Shown here piece after piece: positions 3,900 to 5,482 of a stretch of DNA of 5,482 nucleotides; the stretch's first letter is position 1; each line of letters begins with the position of its first letter. Both the position numbers and the translations under genes were made by a program. This DNA is from an uncultured Ruminococcus sp. (GTDB lineage Bacteria > Bacillota > Clostridia > Oscillospirales > CAG-272), in the NCBI GenBank assembly GCA_902791785.1, contig CADAXH010000143.1:1-5482 (forward strand), written 5' to 3'. The notes under the pieces were generated by a model. That model was not told the origin of the DNA. It made no database searches and worked only from the letters and a program-made list of their open reading frames with translations.

Positions 3900-4967
3900 A
3901 TGATTTTCATCGGATTTATATTGGCATTTTTAATATCAGAAGCATTTATTATCTTGGTGAGATTCTTACTAAGAAAAAAGGAAATAAAACTGTGGCTTAA
4001 TGTATCAATTGGCATATTGGAAATAATATGTTCAATCGCCATTGCGTTTATAACTATGGTAGGACCTGTTTTTCCAATTCCTGTAGTTCTATTCCAATTT
4101 GCTATATATGCTGCATTAATGACGGATGGAATTGGTAATATTGTTTTCTCAATAATTAATAGAATTAAAAAGCAGAATAACAAACTGATTCTCAAAACAA
4201 TTATATCATTATGTCTTGGTATTATCTTCTTAACATTTGGTATTATAAACATGGAAGTGGTAAAGCCAAAATATATATCATTATCTTCAAATACAATCGA
4301 TAGAGAATACAAAGTGGCATTTGTCAGCGACATGCATATAAGTAGTTCGCAGCCAGTGTCGGTTTCAATTAATACAATCAGAAAAATAAAAGCTGAAAAT
4401 CCGGATTTCATCCTTTTGGGTGGCGATATTATTGATGAGTATACAAAAAAGGAAGATATGGAAAAAGTATTAAGTGAGTTTAAAGATACCGGTGCGAAAG
4501 TTTATTTCATATATGGTAATCATGACCCGGAAATGAATATTACAATTGCAGAATATGAAGATTGTTTAAGGAATTATGGTATTACTATTGTAAACGACGA
4601 ATATGTAAAATTAGATGAAAGCATTGCACTTCTTGGAAGAAAAGATTATTCTGACAAAACGCGCAAAGAAATAGATGAATTAATTAATCCGTATAATGAT
4701 TGTTATCTGATTGTGGTTGATCATCAACCTTTTTATTTCATTGATAATTGTAAAACAGGTTTGGATTTGCAATTATCCGGTCATACTCATGCGGGACAAA
4801 TTGCACCGATAAGATTGATTTATAGTCTGACAATATATTCATATGGTACATATCATTATGGCGATGCAATGCTTAATGTAAGTTCTGGTGCAAGCGGATG
4901 GGTTGCTCCGTTCAGAACTGAAATTGGATGTCAGTATGAAATAATTACGATAACACCTTCAAACTAA
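3900..4967 (+). CDS. Membrane-anchored metallophosphoesterase (calcineurin-like, YkuE type)
   Basis: This 355-residue protein has four predicted membrane helices (about 1-20, 31-53, 57-76 and 97-118), then a calcineurin-like phosphoesterase domain from about 135. All metal-ligand motifs are intact: SDMH (Asp144, His146), GGD (Asp176), GNHD (Asn207, His208), DHQP (His275) and GHTHAGQ (His295, His297). The end, NVSSGASGWVAPFRTEIG, is also typical of the YkuE-like branch. Basic loops (21-30 and 88-99) should face the cytoplasm, which puts the catalytic domain outside. The family uses two divalent metal ions to cleave phosphoesters; the substrate here is unknown. AAGGAG (3890-3895) lies 4 bases before the ATG. 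The gene is AT-richer than its neighbours: hand-counted 60-base lines inside it gave 27% and 40% GC, against 43-48% in the solute-binding-protein gene and the right-edge gene. Confidence 0.9.
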   Translation: MIFIGFILAFLISEAFIILVRFLLRKKEIKLWLNVSIGILEIICSIAIAFITMVGPVFPIPVVLFQFAIYAALMTDGIGNIVFSIINRIKKQNNKLILKTIISLCLGIIFLTFGIINMEVVKPKYISLSSNTIDREYKVAFVSDMHISSSQPVSVSINTIRKIKAENPDFILLGGDIIDEYTKKEDMEKVLSEFKDTGAKVYFIYGNHDPEMNITIAEYEDCLRNYGITIVNDEYVKLDESIALLGRKDYSDKTRKEIDELINPYNDCYLIVVDHQPFYFIDNCKTGLDLQLSGHTHAGQIAPIRLIYSLTIYSYGTYHYGDAMLNVSSGASGWVAPFRTEIGCQYEIITITPSN

Positions 4968-5041
4968 TGTTCTTACACTGGAAAAAAGATAAATACAACA
5001 ATAATCGACATCCATTCTCATCAACAGCAAGGAGACAACAT

Positions 5042-5482
5042 ATGAGTGACTCAAATGCAAAAAAGGAGATATATATCAGCGACCTTTTTGAATTCTCAAA
5101 AGAAAAAGACCGTATAGTGTCATATACTTCAAAAAACAAATGGGAATGCGTTTCTTTTGAGACTTCCGTTACTAAAGGGAAGCTTCTGGTTGCATCTGAC
5201 AAATCCAATCCCCCTCCGCTCACATTAGTCCCCGGACTCAGCGGATGGTACAGAATATATGTATGTATGGGAGAACTGCCTGCACCGGGAAATTTGTTTC
5301 AGCATATTGACATTAAGTTGTCCGGTGACGATTTCCCACGCACTGTTTCACCGTGCAGAATGGGCCCATACACCATGTGGAGCAAAGCCGAAAACGTTGA
5401 GGAGTCATTCTGGAAATGTGCGGATATGACAAATCAGGACATTATTATCAGCAAGCCGGATCTCGGTTATGAATACACAGCT
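5042..5482 (+). CDS. Uncharacterised protein, N-terminal 147 residues (runs off right edge)
   Basis: An ATG at 5042 is preceded by AAGGAG (5029-5034) with 7-base spacing and opens a frame with no stop to the window end. The visible part has no signal peptide or membrane helix. It shows a PLTLVPGLSGWYRIYV strand pair (about 59-74), DIKLSGDDFPR (90-100) and EESFWKCADMTNQDIIISKP (120-139). These look like an N-terminal beta-sandwich. I have a loose impression that similar segments occur at the start of large uncharacterised proteins that may be glycosidase-like, but I cannot name the family. GC content is back to that of the left half of the window. The 74-base gap after the metallophosphoesterase gene shows no clear terminator or good promoter. 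Confidence 0.82.
   Translation, partial: MSDSNAKKEIYISDLFEFSKEKDRIVSYTSKNKWECVSFETSVTKGKLLVASDKSNPPPLTLVPGLSGWYRIYVCMGELPAPGNLFQHIDIKLSGDDFPRTVSPCRMGPYTMWSKAENVEESFWKCADMTNQDIIISKPDLGYEYTA

Noticed and set aside
3857..4411. 184-residue ORF on the minus strand
   Set aside because: It is a shadow of the metallophosphoesterase gene. Its hydrophobic look comes from antisense of AT-rich membrane codons, and no family is recognisable.
4973..4999. Promoter candidate TTACAC/TACAAC before the right-edge gene
   Set aside because: The spacer is only 15 bp and both boxes are poor matches.
4945..5223. 92-residue ORF on the minus strand
   Set aside because: It is antisense to the right-edge gene, which has a clear ribosome site, and its product shows no domain.

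Overview
The window looks like chromosomal DNA of a low-to-mid GC Clostridia-type Bacillota, probably an uncultured gut or rumen member of the Ruminococcaceae/Oscillospirales. The evidence is the strong AAGGAG-type ribosome binding sites, the sigma-A promoters (one is TTGACA-17 bp-TATAAT), the rpsF-ssb-rpsR cluster, a zinc-ribbon form of S18, and an extracellular solute-binding protein of a type common in that group. The lineage is inferred from these traits, not proven. No CRISPR array, insertion sequence, tRNA or rRNA gene is visible.

Layout, left to right. (1) The 3' part of a DUF523/TudS-like gene runs in from the left edge. (2) A promoter starts right after its stop codon and drives a long solute-binding-protein gene. 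The protein begins like a lipoprotein signal peptide but lacks the hydrophobic core and the lipobox cysteine. (3) A strong hairpin terminator closes that gene and probably also stops minus-strand transcripts. (4) On the minus strand lie secG and, downstream of it, an unrecognised 36-residue single-pass membrane ORF. (5) A 237-260 bp divergent region holds a secG promoter and the near-consensus rpsF promoter. It also holds a structured rpsF leader in which CTCCTT can pair with the rpsF Shine-Dalgarno sequence around a CCG-containing hairpin. This fits autogenous control by the S6:S18 complex. (6) rpsF, ssb and rpsR follow as a tight operon. S6 has an unusual acidic N-terminal extension encoded partly by an 18-bp tandem repeat. 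(7) After a weak hairpin comes a visibly AT-richer gene for a four-TM metallophosphoesterase, possibly a later arrival. (8) The right edge cuts an uncharacterised gene after 147 codons.

The core genes serve translation (S6, S18), DNA replication and repair (SSB) and protein export (SecG). The flanking genes are accessory: sugar or peptide uptake, phosphoester hydrolysis and an unknown function. I see no convincing new multi-gene system. The points most worth a second look are the rpsF leader, the solute-binding protein without an export signal, the S6 extension, the tiny membrane ORF next to secG, and the SSB tail that runs two residues past its LPF motif.
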